NCBI RefSeq assembly: GCF_900232995.1
Contig: NZ_OCVX01000005.1
Location: forward strand, 252,639 to 316,638
Source of the DNA: Mycobacterium simulans
Lineage (GTDB): Bacteria > Actinomycetota > Actinomycetes > Mycobacteriales > Mycobacteriaceae
Direction of reading: 5' to 3'
DNA length: 64,000 nt
Shown: one piece after another, positions 24,550 through 33,906 of the stretch
Layout of the letters: each line of letters begins with the position of its first letter
Position numbering within the stretch: the first letter of the stretch is position 1
Notes under the pieces: model-generated
What the model was told of the DNA's origin: nothing
The model's database searches: none
Seen by the model: the letters and a program-made list of their open reading frames with translations, nothing else
Made by a program: the position numbers and the translations under genes

Positions 24550-25449
24550 CTAGGCCCGCGGGTGGGCCTGATCATGCACAGCACGCAACCTGGCAACCGC
24601 GACATGGGTATACAGCTGCGTGGTGGCCAGACTGGAATGCCCTAGCACCTCCTGAACAACCCGCAGATCGGCCCCACCTTCGAGCAGATGGGTGGCCGCG
24701 CTGTGCCGCAACCCGTGCGGCCCCATGTCAGGCGCACCGTCGACCGCGGCAACGGTCTGGTGCACCACAGTGCGCGCCTGCCGCACATCGAGACGCCGGC
24801 CGCGGGCACCCAGCAGGAGTGCCGGCCCGGACTCCGCGGTGACCAGCGCGGGACGCCCGTCGGCAAGCCAGGCATGCAAGGCATCGACAGCCGGCCGCCC
24901 GAACGGCACGGTGCGCTGCTTGTTGCCCTTGCCAAGCACCCGAAGCAGCCGATGCCCAGTGTCCCCAGCGTCTACGTCGTCGACGTCTAGGCCGCACAGC
25001 TCGCTCACCCGGATTCCGGTGGCATACAACAGCTCGACGATCAGCCGGTCCCGCAAAGCCAGCGGATCGCCTTGCTCGGCACCGGACTTCGCGGCCGCCA
25101 TGGCTGCGAGTGCCTGATCCTGGCGCAGCACCGCCGGCAGTGCGCGACGCGACTTAGGCACCTGCAGGCGGGCTGCAGGGTCGGTGGCCAGCAGTCCCCG
25201 ACGCGCCGCCCACGCGGTGAATGCCTTGACCGCCGAGGTGCGCCGGGCCAGGGTCGTACGGGCCGCTCCGGCACCGGCCGCGGCGGCCAGCCACGACCGC
25301 AGGACTGGCAGGCTCAACGCGTCCAAGCCGCGGCCATCGAGGAACGCCAGCAGTGAGCGCAGGTCGCCCAGGTATGCCCGACGAGTGTGCGCTGAACGGC
25401 CGCACTGCAGGTCCAGGTACTCGTCGAACTCCTCGAGTATCGGCTCCAC
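24550..25449 (-). CDS. xerC: Tyrosine recombinase XerC
   Basis: XerC resolves chromosome dimers at dif with XerD. The protein is 299 residues from GTG at 25449 (VEPILEEFDEYLDLQCG), matching the M. tuberculosis length to within one residue. The N-terminal SAM-like core-binding domain has HTRRAYLGDL. The catalytic set is present: Arg in TGIRVSELCGL, Lys in GKGNKQRTVP, HGLRHSAATHLLEGG, LGHSSLATTQLYTHV (Tyr nucleophile). The frame stays open to 25755 but that part overlaps the lactate monooxygenase gene. Confidence 0.96.
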   Translation of the reverse strand: MEPILEEFDEYLDLQCGRSAHTRRAYLGDLRSLLAFLDGRGLDALSLPVLRSWLAAAAGAGAARTTLARRTSAVKAFTAWAARRGLLATDPAARLQVPKSRRALPAVLRQDQALAAMAAAKSGAEQGDPLALRDRLIVELLYATGIRVSELCGLDVDDVDAGDTGHRLLRVLGKGNKQRTVPFGRPAVDALHAWLADGRPALVTAESGPALLLGARGRRLDVRQARTVVHQTVAAVDGAPDMGPHGLRHSAATHLLEGGADLRVVQEVLGHSSLATTQLYTHVAVARLRAVHDQAHPRA

Positions 25450-25481
25450 GCCGTTACATTCGCAGGCGCCGGGGGTTCGGC

Positions 25482-26642
25482 TCAGCCGACGCGCCGCAAT
25501 GTGTCCGGGGTGAGATCTTTGCGGGTCGGGTACCCGTCGACGGCCATGATCAGGTCGGTTTCGGCGAGCATCATGCGCAGCACGTGCACAATCCCGTCGA
25601 CGCCGCCGAGCGCCAGACCGTACGCGTACGGACGGCCCACACCGACCGCGGTCGCTCCCAGGGCGAGCGCCTTGATGACATCGGCGCCGCTGCGGATCCC
25701 CGAGTCGAACAGCACCGGCAGTCCGTCGGCCGCCTCGACCACTCCCGGCAGGCAATCCAGCGAAGGCAGGCCGCCGTTGGCTTGCCGGCCGCCGTGGTTG
25801 GAGCAGTAGATGCCGTCCACGCCGCCGTCCTTGGCGCGCCGAACGTCGTCTGGATGGCAGATGCCTTTGAGGATCAGCGGCAGATCGGTCAGCGAACGCA
25901 GCCAGCCCAGGTCATCCCAGGTGAGCGGGGCTCCGAAGATTTGCGCCCAGCGCAGCGTCGCGCCTCGCGGATCTTCTTCCGGCGGGCGCTGCAGGCCGGC
26001 TCGGAACACGGGATCGCTGAAGTAGTTGGCGAGACAGTGTCCCCGGAGTTGAGGAAAGTTCGCGGTGCTCAGGTCGCGCGGACGCCAGCCGGTGACCCAG
26101 GTGTCGAGCGTGACGACAATGCCCCGGTAGCCGGCCGCTTCCGCGCGATGTACCAGGCTGGCGGCCACCTCACGGTCGGTCGGTGTGTACAGCTGAAAGA
26201 ACCCAGGGGTGTCGCCAAACCCGGCGGCCAGGTCTTCCATGGGGTCGACCGTCAGGGTCGACGCGACCATCGGGACGCCGGTGCGGGCCGCGGCCCGTGC
26301 GGTGGCCAGGTCGCCGTGGCCGTCTTGGGCGCACAGCCCGATGACACCGATCGGCGCCATGAACAGCGGAGTCGGCAGGGTCAGGCCGAACATTTCGACG
26401 GACAGGTCGCGCTCGGTGGCTCCGACCAACATGCGCGGCACCAACCCCCATCGCTGGAAGGCCTCGCAATTCGCTCGCTGGGTGCATTCGTCACCCGCTC
26501 CCCCGGCGACGTATGACCACACCGACGCCGGCAGGGCCATCTTCGCCTTGGCTTCCAATTCCGCGAACGCCATCGGCAGCGATGGCACCACTCCGGCCAG
26601 GCCCTGGAAGTAGATTTCGATCTGGTAGTCGCCAAATGCCAT
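25482..26642 (-). CDS. Lactate 2-monooxygenase-like FMN enzyme
   Basis: This 386-residue member of the FMN-dependent alpha-hydroxy-acid oxidase family most resembles the M. smegmatis lactate 2-monooxygenase, which turns L-lactate and O2 into acetate, CO2 and water. Shared segments include SYVAGGAGDE, TQRANCEAFQRWGL, APIGVIGLCAQDGHGD, TLDTWVTGWRPRDL, ILKGI, the catalytic SNHGGRQANGG (His and Arg) and FDSGIRSGADVIKALALGA (FMN phosphate). It sits between xerC and viuB, where I recall no such gene in M. tuberculosis. Confidence 0.88.
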   Translation of the reverse strand: MAFGDYQIEIYFQGLAGVVPSLPMAFAELEAKAKMALPASVWSYVAGGAGDECTQRANCEAFQRWGLVPRMLVGATERDLSVEMFGLTLPTPLFMAPIGVIGLCAQDGHGDLATARAAARTGVPMVASTLTVDPMEDLAAGFGDTPGFFQLYTPTDREVAASLVHRAEAAGYRGIVVTLDTWVTGWRPRDLSTANFPQLRGHCLANYFSDPVFRAGLQRPPEEDPRGATLRWAQIFGAPLTWDDLGWLRSLTDLPLILKGICHPDDVRRAKDGGVDGIYCSNHGGRQANGGLPSLDCLPGVVEAADGLPVLFDSGIRSGADVIKALALGATAVGVGRPYAYGLALGGVDGIVHVLRMMLAETDLIMAVDGYPTRKDLTPDTLRRVG

Positions 26643-26676
26643 GCGATGAGAATGCCAGCGCAGGCGGACGCCCCTA

Positions 26677-27525
26677 CTAAGGCCCTGCCTCCGCCTCGGC
26701 CAGTTCTTTCTTCCATTGCCGGAATGACTCTTCGGTGCGTCCGCGCCGCCAGTAACCGGAGATCGACGCCGACCACTTGCCTTTCACGCCGCGCTCGTTG
26801 CGGATGTAGGGCCGCAGGTTGTGCATGACGGCTTGCGCCTCGCCATGGATGAAGACCTGACCCTGTCCGGGCAGCCACTGTGTGCTGGTGACCGCCTCGA
26901 TCAGCGGCGCATGATCGCCGGCACGGTCTTCGGGAACCAGATCGGCACGCCCGCCACGATAAACCCAGTTCACCTCGACGGATTCTGGTGCGGTCAAACC
27001 GATCTCGTCATCCGGGCCGGCAACTTCGATGAATGCCTTACCGATTGCATTGGCGGGCAACGCTTCTAGCGCGACGGCGATGGCCGGCAGCGCGGACTCG
27101 TCACCGGCCAACAGATGCCAGTCGGCGGCCGGGTCCGGCGTGTAGGCCCCGCCGGGTCCCATCAGGTGAATGGGCTGGCCGGGTTGGGCCGCCGCCGCCC
27201 ACTGGCCAACTACCCCGTGTTCGCCATGCGTCACAATATCTAGGGCGATCTGGCGGTCCGCGGTGTTGACGCTACGAACGGTGATGGTGCGCACCGACGG
27301 CCGCTTCTCCGGGGGTAGGGCCGCGAAGCTGTCCAAAGTCAACGGCTGCGGCAACCCGGCGACATCAATGTCGTCAGCGACGAAGACCAACTTGACGTAG
27401 GAGTCCGTGAAGTCGCTGGGAACGAAGGTTTCGAAGCCGTTGCCGCCCAGGAGCACCCGGACCATGTGCGGTGTGAGCTGTCGGGTACCGACAATTTCAA
27501 AGCTGTGCAGGGGTCGACCCGCCAA
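26677..27525 (-). CDS. viuB: Siderophore-interacting protein (ViuB-like flavoprotein)
   Basis: This 282-residue FAD-binding ferric-siderophore reductase-like protein is of the SIP/ViuB family. It starts from TTG at 27525, with AGGAGG 5-6 nt upstream. The N-terminal flavin-binding beta-barrel includes the RTITVRSV segment (RxxTxR FAD motif). A central GPGGAYTPDPAADWHLLAGDESALPAI and a C-terminal NAD(P)H-binding-like domain ending in GYWRRGRTEE are typical. It probably reduces ferric mycobactin or carboxymycobactin in the cytoplasm. It is 34 bp upstream of the lactate monooxygenase gene. Confidence 0.92.
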   Translation of the reverse strand: MAGRPLHSFEIVGTRQLTPHMVRVLLGGNGFETFVPSDFTDSYVKLVFVADDIDVAGLPQPLTLDSFAALPPEKRPSVRTITVRSVNTADRQIALDIVTHGEHGVVGQWAAAAQPGQPIHLMGPGGAYTPDPAADWHLLAGDESALPAIAVALEALPANAIGKAFIEVAGPDDEIGLTAPESVEVNWVYRGGRADLVPEDRAGDHAPLIEAVTSTQWLPGQGQVFIHGEAQAVMHNLRPYIRNERGVKGKWSASISGYWRRGRTEESFRQWKKELAEAEAGP

Positions 27526-27557
27526 CCTATCCTCCTGTTCAAACCAACCCTCGTCGA

Positions 27558-28733
27558 CTATACGAGTCGCGCCTCTGGAGACCTGGCCGAAGCCCGTGCA
27601 GGACCGGCTCGCACGATTCGCCAGCGGCCTTCGTAGCGCTCTGCCAACCCGATCACCTCGAGCATCGCCAACGGCCCCAGTACCTGTTCGGGTACCAGCC
27701 CGGACGCGACGGCGATCTCATCGACGGTGGCCACGCCGCGGCCGGGCAGCGCCTCGTACACCTGACGCTCGGTCCCGCTGAGCCCATCGAACACGCTGGT
27801 AGGACCTGTTTCGTCGGCCGCCAACTCACCGATATGACCAACTAACTCAACAATGTCGTCGGCGCGGGTGACCAACTGGGCGCCGTTGCGCAACAAGACA
27901 TGGCAACCCGCTGACGCCGACGATGTCACCGGCCCGGGCACCGCGGCCACCACCCGACCCAACGCCCGCGCCCAGGCGGCGGTGTTGGCGGCGCCGCTGC
28001 GCACGCCTGCCTCCACCACCACCGCTGCCCCTGCCACGGCAGCCACCAGGCGGTTGCGCGTCAGAAAGCGGTACCGGGCCGGGCGGACACCCGGCGGGTA
28101 TTCGGTGAACAGCAGCCCGTGCTGCGCGATGCGATGCAGCAGCGCCGAATGACCGGCCGGATAAAAGATGTCCAGTCCCCCGGCCAATACCGCCACGGTG
28201 ATGCCCTCGGAATTGAGCGCTCCGCGGTGCGCCGCGCCGTCGATGCCATACGCGCCACCGGAGACAACCGCGACGTCGCGTTCGACCAGCCCGGCTGCCA
28301 GGTCCGCCGCCACATGCTCGCCATAGGCGGTCGCGGCCCGAGTTCCGACCACCGCGGCGGCGCGCTGCGCCACCTCGTCCAGCCGCGCCGGACCCAGCGC
28401 CCACAACACCATCGGCTGCACGCCGCGAGGCCTTCCCCGCGCCGTGGAGCCCGCGAATGCGGCGAACGCGAGCACCGGCCACTCGTCATCGTCCGGCGTA
28501 ATCAATCGCCCCCCGCGGCGAGCGAGAAGCTCGAGATCCGCTGCGGCTTGGTCGTTTTTGCGTCGGGCCTCAGTGTCGCGCGCCAAGTCGCCGGTGACCT
28601 GCCCGCGGCGGACCCGGTCGGCCGCCTCCACTGGGCCAACACAATTAACCAGTGCGGCGAGCTCCGCGCAGGGCGGTTCTACCACCCGGGACAGATAGGC
28701 CCAGGCCCGCAGCCGCGGATCGCTGGGGTTCAT
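27558..28733 (-). CDS. dprA: DNA-processing protein DprA
   Basis: DprA loads RecA onto incoming single-stranded DNA in transformable bacteria. The protein is 391 residues from the ATG at 28733, which overlaps the comM stop by ATGA. The Rossmann-like DprA domain contains VVGTRAATAYG, VSGGAYGIDGAAHRGAL, LAGGLDIFYPAGH and NRLVAAVAGAAVVVEA. A winged-helix DML1-like C-terminus (VDEIAVASGLVPEQVLGPLAMLEVIGL) follows. Mycobacteria are not known to be naturally competent, so the role is unclear. Confidence 0.95.
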   Translation of the reverse strand: MNPSDPRLRAWAYLSRVVEPPCAELAALVNCVGPVEAADRVRRGQVTGDLARDTEARRKNDQAAADLELLARRGGRLITPDDDEWPVLAFAAFAGSTARGRPRGVQPMVLWALGPARLDEVAQRAAAVVGTRAATAYGEHVAADLAAGLVERDVAVVSGGAYGIDGAAHRGALNSEGITVAVLAGGLDIFYPAGHSALLHRIAQHGLLFTEYPPGVRPARYRFLTRNRLVAAVAGAAVVVEAGVRSGAANTAAWARALGRVVAAVPGPVTSSASAGCHVLLRNGAQLVTRADDIVELVGHIGELAADETGPTSVFDGLSGTERQVYEALPGRGVATVDEIAVASGLVPEQVLGPLAMLEVIGLAERYEGRWRIVRAGPARASARSPEARLV

Positions 28734-30241
28734 CGCGACGCTCCTGCTTGCCGGAAGCTCAGGGCGGTGGCCACTTCGTCGACCCCGGGCGAGCTGCGAC
28801 CGGCCAGATCGGCCAAACTCCACGCGACGCGCAGCGTGCGATCCAGGCCGCGGATGCTGAGCAGTCCCCGGTCCAGCGCCGTGCGCAGCGGCTCCATCGC
28901 GGTGTAGCTGAGGCGGAACTTGCGCCGCAGCAGTGGCCCGCTGACTTCGGCGTTGGTGCGGAATCCGTGTGGTCGCCAGCGCGCAGCGGCCGCGTCGCGT
29001 GCCACCGCCACCCGGTGACGCACCTGCAGCGTCGACTCCCCGTCCTCGGGTGCAAATGCCCCAGCCCGAACCGGATGCATCTGCACCCGCAGATCGACCC
29101 TGTCCAGTAACGGGCCGGACAGCTTGCCAAGATAGCGCCGCTTGGCCGCGGCCGCACAGATGCAGTCCTGTGGATCAGCCGGCGCACATGGACACGGGTT
29201 GGCGGCCAATACCAGTTGAAACCGCGCCGGGTAGCAGGCCACGCCGTCGCGACGGGCAAGCCGAATTTCCCCGTCTTCCAACGGCGTCCGCAGCGCTTCC
29301 AGCGCGCTGAGGCTGATCTCGGCGCACTCGTCTAGGAACAACACCCCGCGATGTGCCCGGCTGACCGCACCCGGACGGGCCATTCCGGAACCCCCGCCGA
29401 CCAGTGCCGCGACGCTGGAACTGTGGTGCGGCGCCACGAACGGCGGCCTGGTGATCAACGGCGTGTCCCCCGACAACAGGCCGGCCACCGAGTGGATCGC
29501 GGTGACCTCCAGCGACTCGCTCTCGGTCAGCGGCGGTAGCAATCCCGGAAGGCGTTGCGCCAGCATCGTTTTGCCCACACCCGGCGGACCGGTCAACATG
29601 AGGTGATGCGCCCCCGCCGCGGCCACCTCGACGGCGAACCGGGCCTGGGATTGCCCCACCACGTCGGCCAGATCGACCGTCGGCTCCTGGGTGGGGGCGG
29701 CCGCGGCGATCCTGTCGTCCAGGCCGGCGGACCCATTGAGCCAATTCTGCAGTTGCCCGAGGGTGCGCACCCCCCACACGTCGATGCCGTCGACCAGGCT
29801 GGCCTCGGCCAGGTTGTCGACCGGAACCACGACGGCCGGCCAGCCGTCGCGTTTAGCGGCCAAAACGGCGGGCAACACCCCGCGCACCGGCCGGACCCGC
29901 CCGTCCAGCGACAGCTCGCCCAGCAGCGCCGTCTTCTCCAACCGATCCCACGGCTTTTTTCGTTGCGCCGACAACACCGCCGCCGCCAAAGCCACGTCGT
30001 AGACCGATCCCATTTTCGGCAGCGTCGCCGGTGACAGGGCGAGCGTGAGCCGCGCCATGGGCCAGGTGTTTCCGCAGTTGGTGACGGCCGCCCTAACCCG
30101 GTCGCGGGACTCCTGCAATGCGGCGTCGGGCAATCCCACGAGATGAACACCCGGCAGCCCCGAGGTGATGTCGGCTTCGATTTCCACTGTCTCTCCGTCC
30201 AATCCACGTACGGCGACCGAGAATGCGCGTCCCAGCGCCAT
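28730..30241 (-). CDS. comM: Magnesium-chelatase-like AAA+ ATPase ComM (YifB)
   Basis: The 503-residue protein starts at the ATG at 30241, where ATG shares one base with the stop of the upstream gene (TGATG). The N-terminal ChlI/Lon-like domain carries ITSGLPGVHLVGLPDAALQESRDRV. The AAA+ core has Walker A GPPGVGKTMLAQRLPG, FVAPHHSSSVAALVGGG and Walker B GVLFLDECAEI. A zinc-like CPCAPADPQDCICA insertion and a C-terminal helical domain follow. ComM is a branch-migration helicase in natural transformation elsewhere. Confidence 0.96.
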   Translation of the reverse strand: MALGRAFSVAVRGLDGETVEIEADITSGLPGVHLVGLPDAALQESRDRVRAAVTNCGNTWPMARLTLALSPATLPKMGSVYDVALAAAVLSAQRKKPWDRLEKTALLGELSLDGRVRPVRGVLPAVLAAKRDGWPAVVVPVDNLAEASLVDGIDVWGVRTLGQLQNWLNGSAGLDDRIAAAAPTQEPTVDLADVVGQSQARFAVEVAAAGAHHLMLTGPPGVGKTMLAQRLPGLLPPLTESESLEVTAIHSVAGLLSGDTPLITRPPFVAPHHSSSVAALVGGGSGMARPGAVSRAHRGVLFLDECAEISLSALEALRTPLEDGEIRLARRDGVACYPARFQLVLAANPCPCAPADPQDCICAAAAKRRYLGKLSGPLLDRVDLRVQMHPVRAGAFAPEDGESTLQVRHRVAVARDAAAARWRPHGFRTNAEVSGPLLRRKFRLSYTAMEPLRTALDRGLLSIRGLDRTLRVAWSLADLAGRSSPGVDEVATALSFRQAGASR

Positions 30242-30618
30242 CAGCCGACCCCTCGCAGGTGGACGATCTCCGGGGTTCGGCGACGGCCGATCCGCACGCC
30301 GATCACGTCGATGCGCACCGCCGCCCACCGCCCGTCCTGACCGGCCAACCACAGGCCGGCCAGCCGGCGCAGCCGCCGGACCTTGCGCTCGGGCACCGCG
30401 TTCGCCAGGCCCCCGTAACCGTCGCCGGTACGGGTCTTGACCTCCACGAACACCACCGTGCGAGTGGGCGCGTCGGCGGCGATTACGTCCAATTCGCCGT
30501 AGCGGCAGCGCCAGTTGCGGTCCAAGATCCGCAGGCCCAGCCTGGTCAAATGGTCCCCCGCGAGCGCCTCGCCCATCGCTCCCAGCTGGACCCGGGTCAT
30601 CGTCTTCTGGGTCGTCAT
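30241..30618 (-). CDS. UPF0102/YraN endonuclease-fold protein (Rv2898c type)
   Basis: The protein is 125 residues from the ATG at 30618 (MTTQKTMTRVQLGAMGE), which matches M. tuberculosis; the frame opens at 30633. The PD-(D/E)xK nuclease-like core is GELDVIA followed by VVFVEVKTR. The family is often next to rnhB and comM/dprA but its substrate is unproven. The stop overlaps the comM start by one base, indicating translational coupling of yraN-comM-dprA. Confidence 0.92.
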   Translation of the reverse strand: MTTQKTMTRVQLGAMGEALAGDHLTRLGLRILDRNWRCRYGELDVIAADAPTRTVVFVEVKTRTGDGYGGLANAVPERKVRRLRRLAGLWLAGQDGRWAAVRIDVIGVRIGRRRTPEIVHLRGVG

Positions 30619-30729
30619 GCGACCAACCTGCACACCAGCTCCGACACATCTGCCGCCGTAAGCGCCTCAGCGCCGGGCTAGCGACGGGCTATCCCCAGTT
30701 GGACATCGATCCACAGCGCGGGCCGCCCG

Positions 30730-31551
30730 CTAAATGATTCGGTCGGCCCTTGTGTAAACGTTCATCGAATCCTCGCGCAGAAACGCCACCAGCGTGATCC
30801 CAGATTCCTCGGCCAGCGCGACGGCCAGCGACGACGGCGCGGATACGGCGGCCAACACCGGAATCCCGGCCATCAGCGCCTTCTGGGTCAACTCGAACGA
30901 AGCCCGCCCACTGACCAGAAGCACCGCGGCGCCCATCGGTATCCGGTCCTGTTCCAGCGCCCAGCCGATCACCTTGTCCACGGCATTGTGCCGACCGATG
31001 TCCTCGCGCACCGCCAGCATGGCGCCGTCCACCCCGAACAACGCCGCGGCATGCAACCCACCGGTACTGGCGAAAACCTTTTGGGCGCCGCGAAGTTGGT
31101 CCGGCATCGCCTGCAGCGTGGTCGCAGCGACGGTGGCCGGATCGTCGCCGGGTGAGTACCGGCTGATCAGGCGCACAGCGTCCAGCGACGCCTTGCCACA
31201 GACCCCGCACGACGAGGTGGTGTAAAAGTTACGGGTCACATCGAGCTCGGGCGGTCGGACACCCGGCGCCAGCGTAACGTCAAGAACGTTGTACGTGTTG
31301 ACGCTATTTTCACCTTGCCCCCCGCAATAGCGGGCGGTCAATACATCCTCGCGGCGCGCGATAACCCCTTCGGTCAGCAGAAAACCTTGCGCGAGTTCGA
31401 TATCCGAGCCCGGTGTGCGCATGGTCACCGTCACCGGAATCCCGTTGAGGCGAATCTCCAGCGGCTCTTCGACGGCCAAGGTCTCCGGTCGGGTGGTCGC
31501 TCGATCGGCGGTGAGATGCGTCGCCCGCCAGCGCACCGTTACGTGGCCCAC
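30730..31551 (-). CDS. fdhD: Formate dehydrogenase accessory sulfurtransferase FdhD
   Basis: FdhD passes sulfur from a cysteine desulfurase to the molybdenum cofactor of formate-dehydrogenase-type enzymes. I chose GTG at 31551, which shares a base with the fdhF stop (TAGTG), giving 273 residues; another GTG at 31536 is possible. The sulfur-transfer motif SCGVCGK is intact, as are VREDIGRHNAVDK and VSGRASFELTQKA. Overlap with fdhF implies coupled expression of enzyme and maturation factor. Confidence 0.94.
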   Translation of the reverse strand: MGHVTVRWRATHLTADRATTRPETLAVEEPLEIRLNGIPVTVTMRTPGSDIELAQGFLLTEGVIARREDVLTARYCGGQGENSVNTYNVLDVTLAPGVRPPELDVTRNFYTTSSCGVCGKASLDAVRLISRYSPGDDPATVAATTLQAMPDQLRGAQKVFASTGGLHAAALFGVDGAMLAVREDIGRHNAVDKVIGWALEQDRIPMGAAVLLVSGRASFELTQKALMAGIPVLAAVSAPSSLAVALAEESGITLVAFLREDSMNVYTRADRII

Positions 31552-33875
31552 TAAGACGCCGGCTCCAATCGGACGATGATCGCTTTGGACACCGGGGTGT
31601 TCGACTTGGCCGCGGTGTGATCGAGCGGGACCAGTGCATTGGTCTCCGGATAATAGGCCGCGGCGTTGCCAACAGGAGTCGAATACTCCACCACCAGAAA
31701 GTCTTTCGCGCGGCGCTCTTGTAGACCACTTTCGGCGTCGGTCCACTCCGAAACCAAATCGACGCGGTCGCCTGCCGTTAAACCTAGCGCCTCGATGTCA
31801 GCCGGGTTGACGAACACCACCCGGCGGCCGCCCTTGACACCGCGGTATCGATCGTCGAGCCCGTAGATCGTGGTGTTGTACTGGTCGTGGCTGCGCAGTG
31901 TCTGCAGCACCAACCGGCCGGGCGGCACCGGCACCCATTGCAGCGGGTTGATCGCGAAGTTGGCTTTGCCTGTGCTGGTGTGGAATTCGCGCGCGTCCCG
32001 CGGTGGGTGCGGCAGTTGGAACCCGTCGGGCGCGCGCACCTTGCGGTTGTAGTCACCGCAGCCGGGGACCACCGCCGCGATCGCGTCGCGGATCGTGTCG
32101 TAGTCACCGGCGAACCGCTCCCACGGCACCGGATGCGCCGGCCCGAGCAGCGTGCGGGCCAGCTGGCAGACGATCTCGACCTCGCTGCGCACCTGGTCGC
32201 TGGGCGGATGCAGGCTGCCGCGCGAGAGGTGCACCATCGACATCGAATCTTCTACTGACACAAGTTGTTTGCGCCCGTTGCGGATGTCGCGGTCGGTGCG
32301 GCCCAGTGTCGGCAGGATCAGCGCGGTAGCGCCGTGCACGAGGTGGCTGCGGTTGAGTTTGGTCGAGACCTGCACCGTCAGCGCGCAACTGCGCAACGCC
32401 GCCTCGGTGACGGCGGTGTCCGGGGTCGCCGACGCGAAGTTGCCGCCCATTCCCATGAAGAACTTGGCCCGCCCGTCGCGCATGGCGCGGATCGCGGCCA
32501 CGGTGTCATAGCCATGCTTGCGGGGACTGGTGATGCCGAACTCACGATCCAGGGCGGCCAGGAACTGTTCGGGCATCTGCTCCCAGATGCCCATGGTGCG
32601 GTCGCCTTGGACATTGGAGTGCCCGCGCACCGGACACACGCCTGCGCCGGGCTTGCCGATCATGCCGCGCAGCAGCAGCAGGTTGGTGACCTCGCCAATG
32701 GTGGCGACCGCGTGGGCATGCTGGGTGAGGCCCATCGCCCAGCACACAACCGTGCGTTCCGAAGCCATCAGCATCGCCGCGACGCGGTCGAGTTGGACTC
32801 GATCGATGCCGGTGGCCACGAGCACCGTGTCGATGTCGACGTGCAGGGTCCTGCGCCGGTACTCGTCGAAGCCGGCGCAATGCTGTTCGACGAACGACTG
32901 GTCGACTACGCTGCCCGGCGCGCGCTCGTCGGCCTCCAGCAACAACCTGGCGAGCCCGGCGAACAATGCCATGTCCCCGCCGAGGCGGATCTGGACGAAC
33001 TCATCGGCTATCGGGATGCCATGTCCCACAACCCCGTTCACCTTCTGCGGATCTTTGAACCGGATCAACCCGGCCTCCGGGAGTGGGTTCACCGCAATGA
33101 TCTTGGCGCCGTTGGCCTTTGCCTTCTCGAGTATCGACAGCATCCGCGGGTGGTTGGTGCCCGGATTCTGCCCGGCGATGACGATCAGGTCGGCGTGCGC
33201 AACGTCGTCGACGGTGACCGATCCCTTGCCTATCCCGATGGACTCGCTAAGCGCCGAGCCCGATGACTCGTGGCACATGTTGGAACAGTCGGGCAGGTTG
33301 TTGGTGCCAAAACTTCGCACCAGCAACTGGTAGCAGAACGCGGCCTCATTGCTGGTGCGTCCCGAGGTGTAGAACACGGCCTCATCGGGGCTAGCCAGCG
33401 CCGTGAGGTGCTCGGCGATCAGCTGATAGGCGGCCTCCCAGCCGATCGGCCGATAGTGGTTGTCTCCCGGGCGCAGCACCATCGGGTGGGCAAGGCGGCC
33501 CTGCTGCGACAGCCAATACTCCGGCTTGGCGGACAACTGAGAGATGGAGTGCCGAGCGAAGAACTCCGGCGTCACGGTGCGCTTGGTGGCTTCCTCCGCG
33601 ACGGCTTTGGCGCCGTTTTCGCAGAACTCGGCCAATTTGCGGCCACCGGGCTCCTCGGGCCACGCGCACCCGGGGCAGTCAAAGCCATGACGTTGATTCA
33701 GCCGTGCCAGCGCCGCCGCGGTACGCAGCGCGCCCATCTGTTCCAGCCCGCGCTGCACCGACACCAGCACCGCGCGCACGCCCGCCGCCTCGTGCTTACG
33801 CGGCGAAACCGTGACGGCATGCTCGTTGTAATCGGCGGGGACGTCGCGTGACCCGGCGAAGCGCTGGAAGCTCAC
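31551..33875 (-). CDS. fdhF: Molybdopterin oxidoreductase, formate dehydrogenase-like (FdhF/YdeP family)
   Basis: This 774-residue protein starts from GTG at 33875. It belongs to the FdhA/YdeP group of molybdopterin-bisMGD enzymes. A short N-terminal CPGC segment (DCPGCAWPEE) precedes the catalytic region PDCSNMCHESSGSAL, where Cys is the likely Mo ligand. Cofactor-binding blocks VIAGQNPGTNHPRM, VCWAMGLTQH, MGMGGNFASATPD and the C-terminal RSHDQYNTTIYGLDDRYRG are present. YdeP of E. coli is linked to acid resistance, and true formate dehydrogenase activity is unproven for this subgroup. No other electron-transfer subunits are adjacent. Confidence 0.9.
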   Translation of the reverse strand: MSFQRFAGSRDVPADYNEHAVTVSPRKHEAAGVRAVLVSVQRGLEQMGALRTAAALARLNQRHGFDCPGCAWPEEPGGRKLAEFCENGAKAVAEEATKRTVTPEFFARHSISQLSAKPEYWLSQQGRLAHPMVLRPGDNHYRPIGWEAAYQLIAEHLTALASPDEAVFYTSGRTSNEAAFCYQLLVRSFGTNNLPDCSNMCHESSGSALSESIGIGKGSVTVDDVAHADLIVIAGQNPGTNHPRMLSILEKAKANGAKIIAVNPLPEAGLIRFKDPQKVNGVVGHGIPIADEFVQIRLGGDMALFAGLARLLLEADERAPGSVVDQSFVEQHCAGFDEYRRRTLHVDIDTVLVATGIDRVQLDRVAAMLMASERTVVCWAMGLTQHAHAVATIGEVTNLLLLRGMIGKPGAGVCPVRGHSNVQGDRTMGIWEQMPEQFLAALDREFGITSPRKHGYDTVAAIRAMRDGRAKFFMGMGGNFASATPDTAVTEAALRSCALTVQVSTKLNRSHLVHGATALILPTLGRTDRDIRNGRKQLVSVEDSMSMVHLSRGSLHPPSDQVRSEVEIVCQLARTLLGPAHPVPWERFAGDYDTIRDAIAAVVPGCGDYNRKVRAPDGFQLPHPPRDAREFHTSTGKANFAINPLQWVPVPPGRLVLQTLRSHDQYNTTIYGLDDRYRGVKGGRRVVFVNPADIEALGLTAGDRVDLVSEWTDAESGLQERRAKDFLVVEYSTPVGNAAAYYPETNALVPLDHTAAKSNTPVSKAIIVRLEPAS

Positions 33876-33906
33876 TGCCTCAACGTACCGCGACTGCCTG
33901 GCAGCC

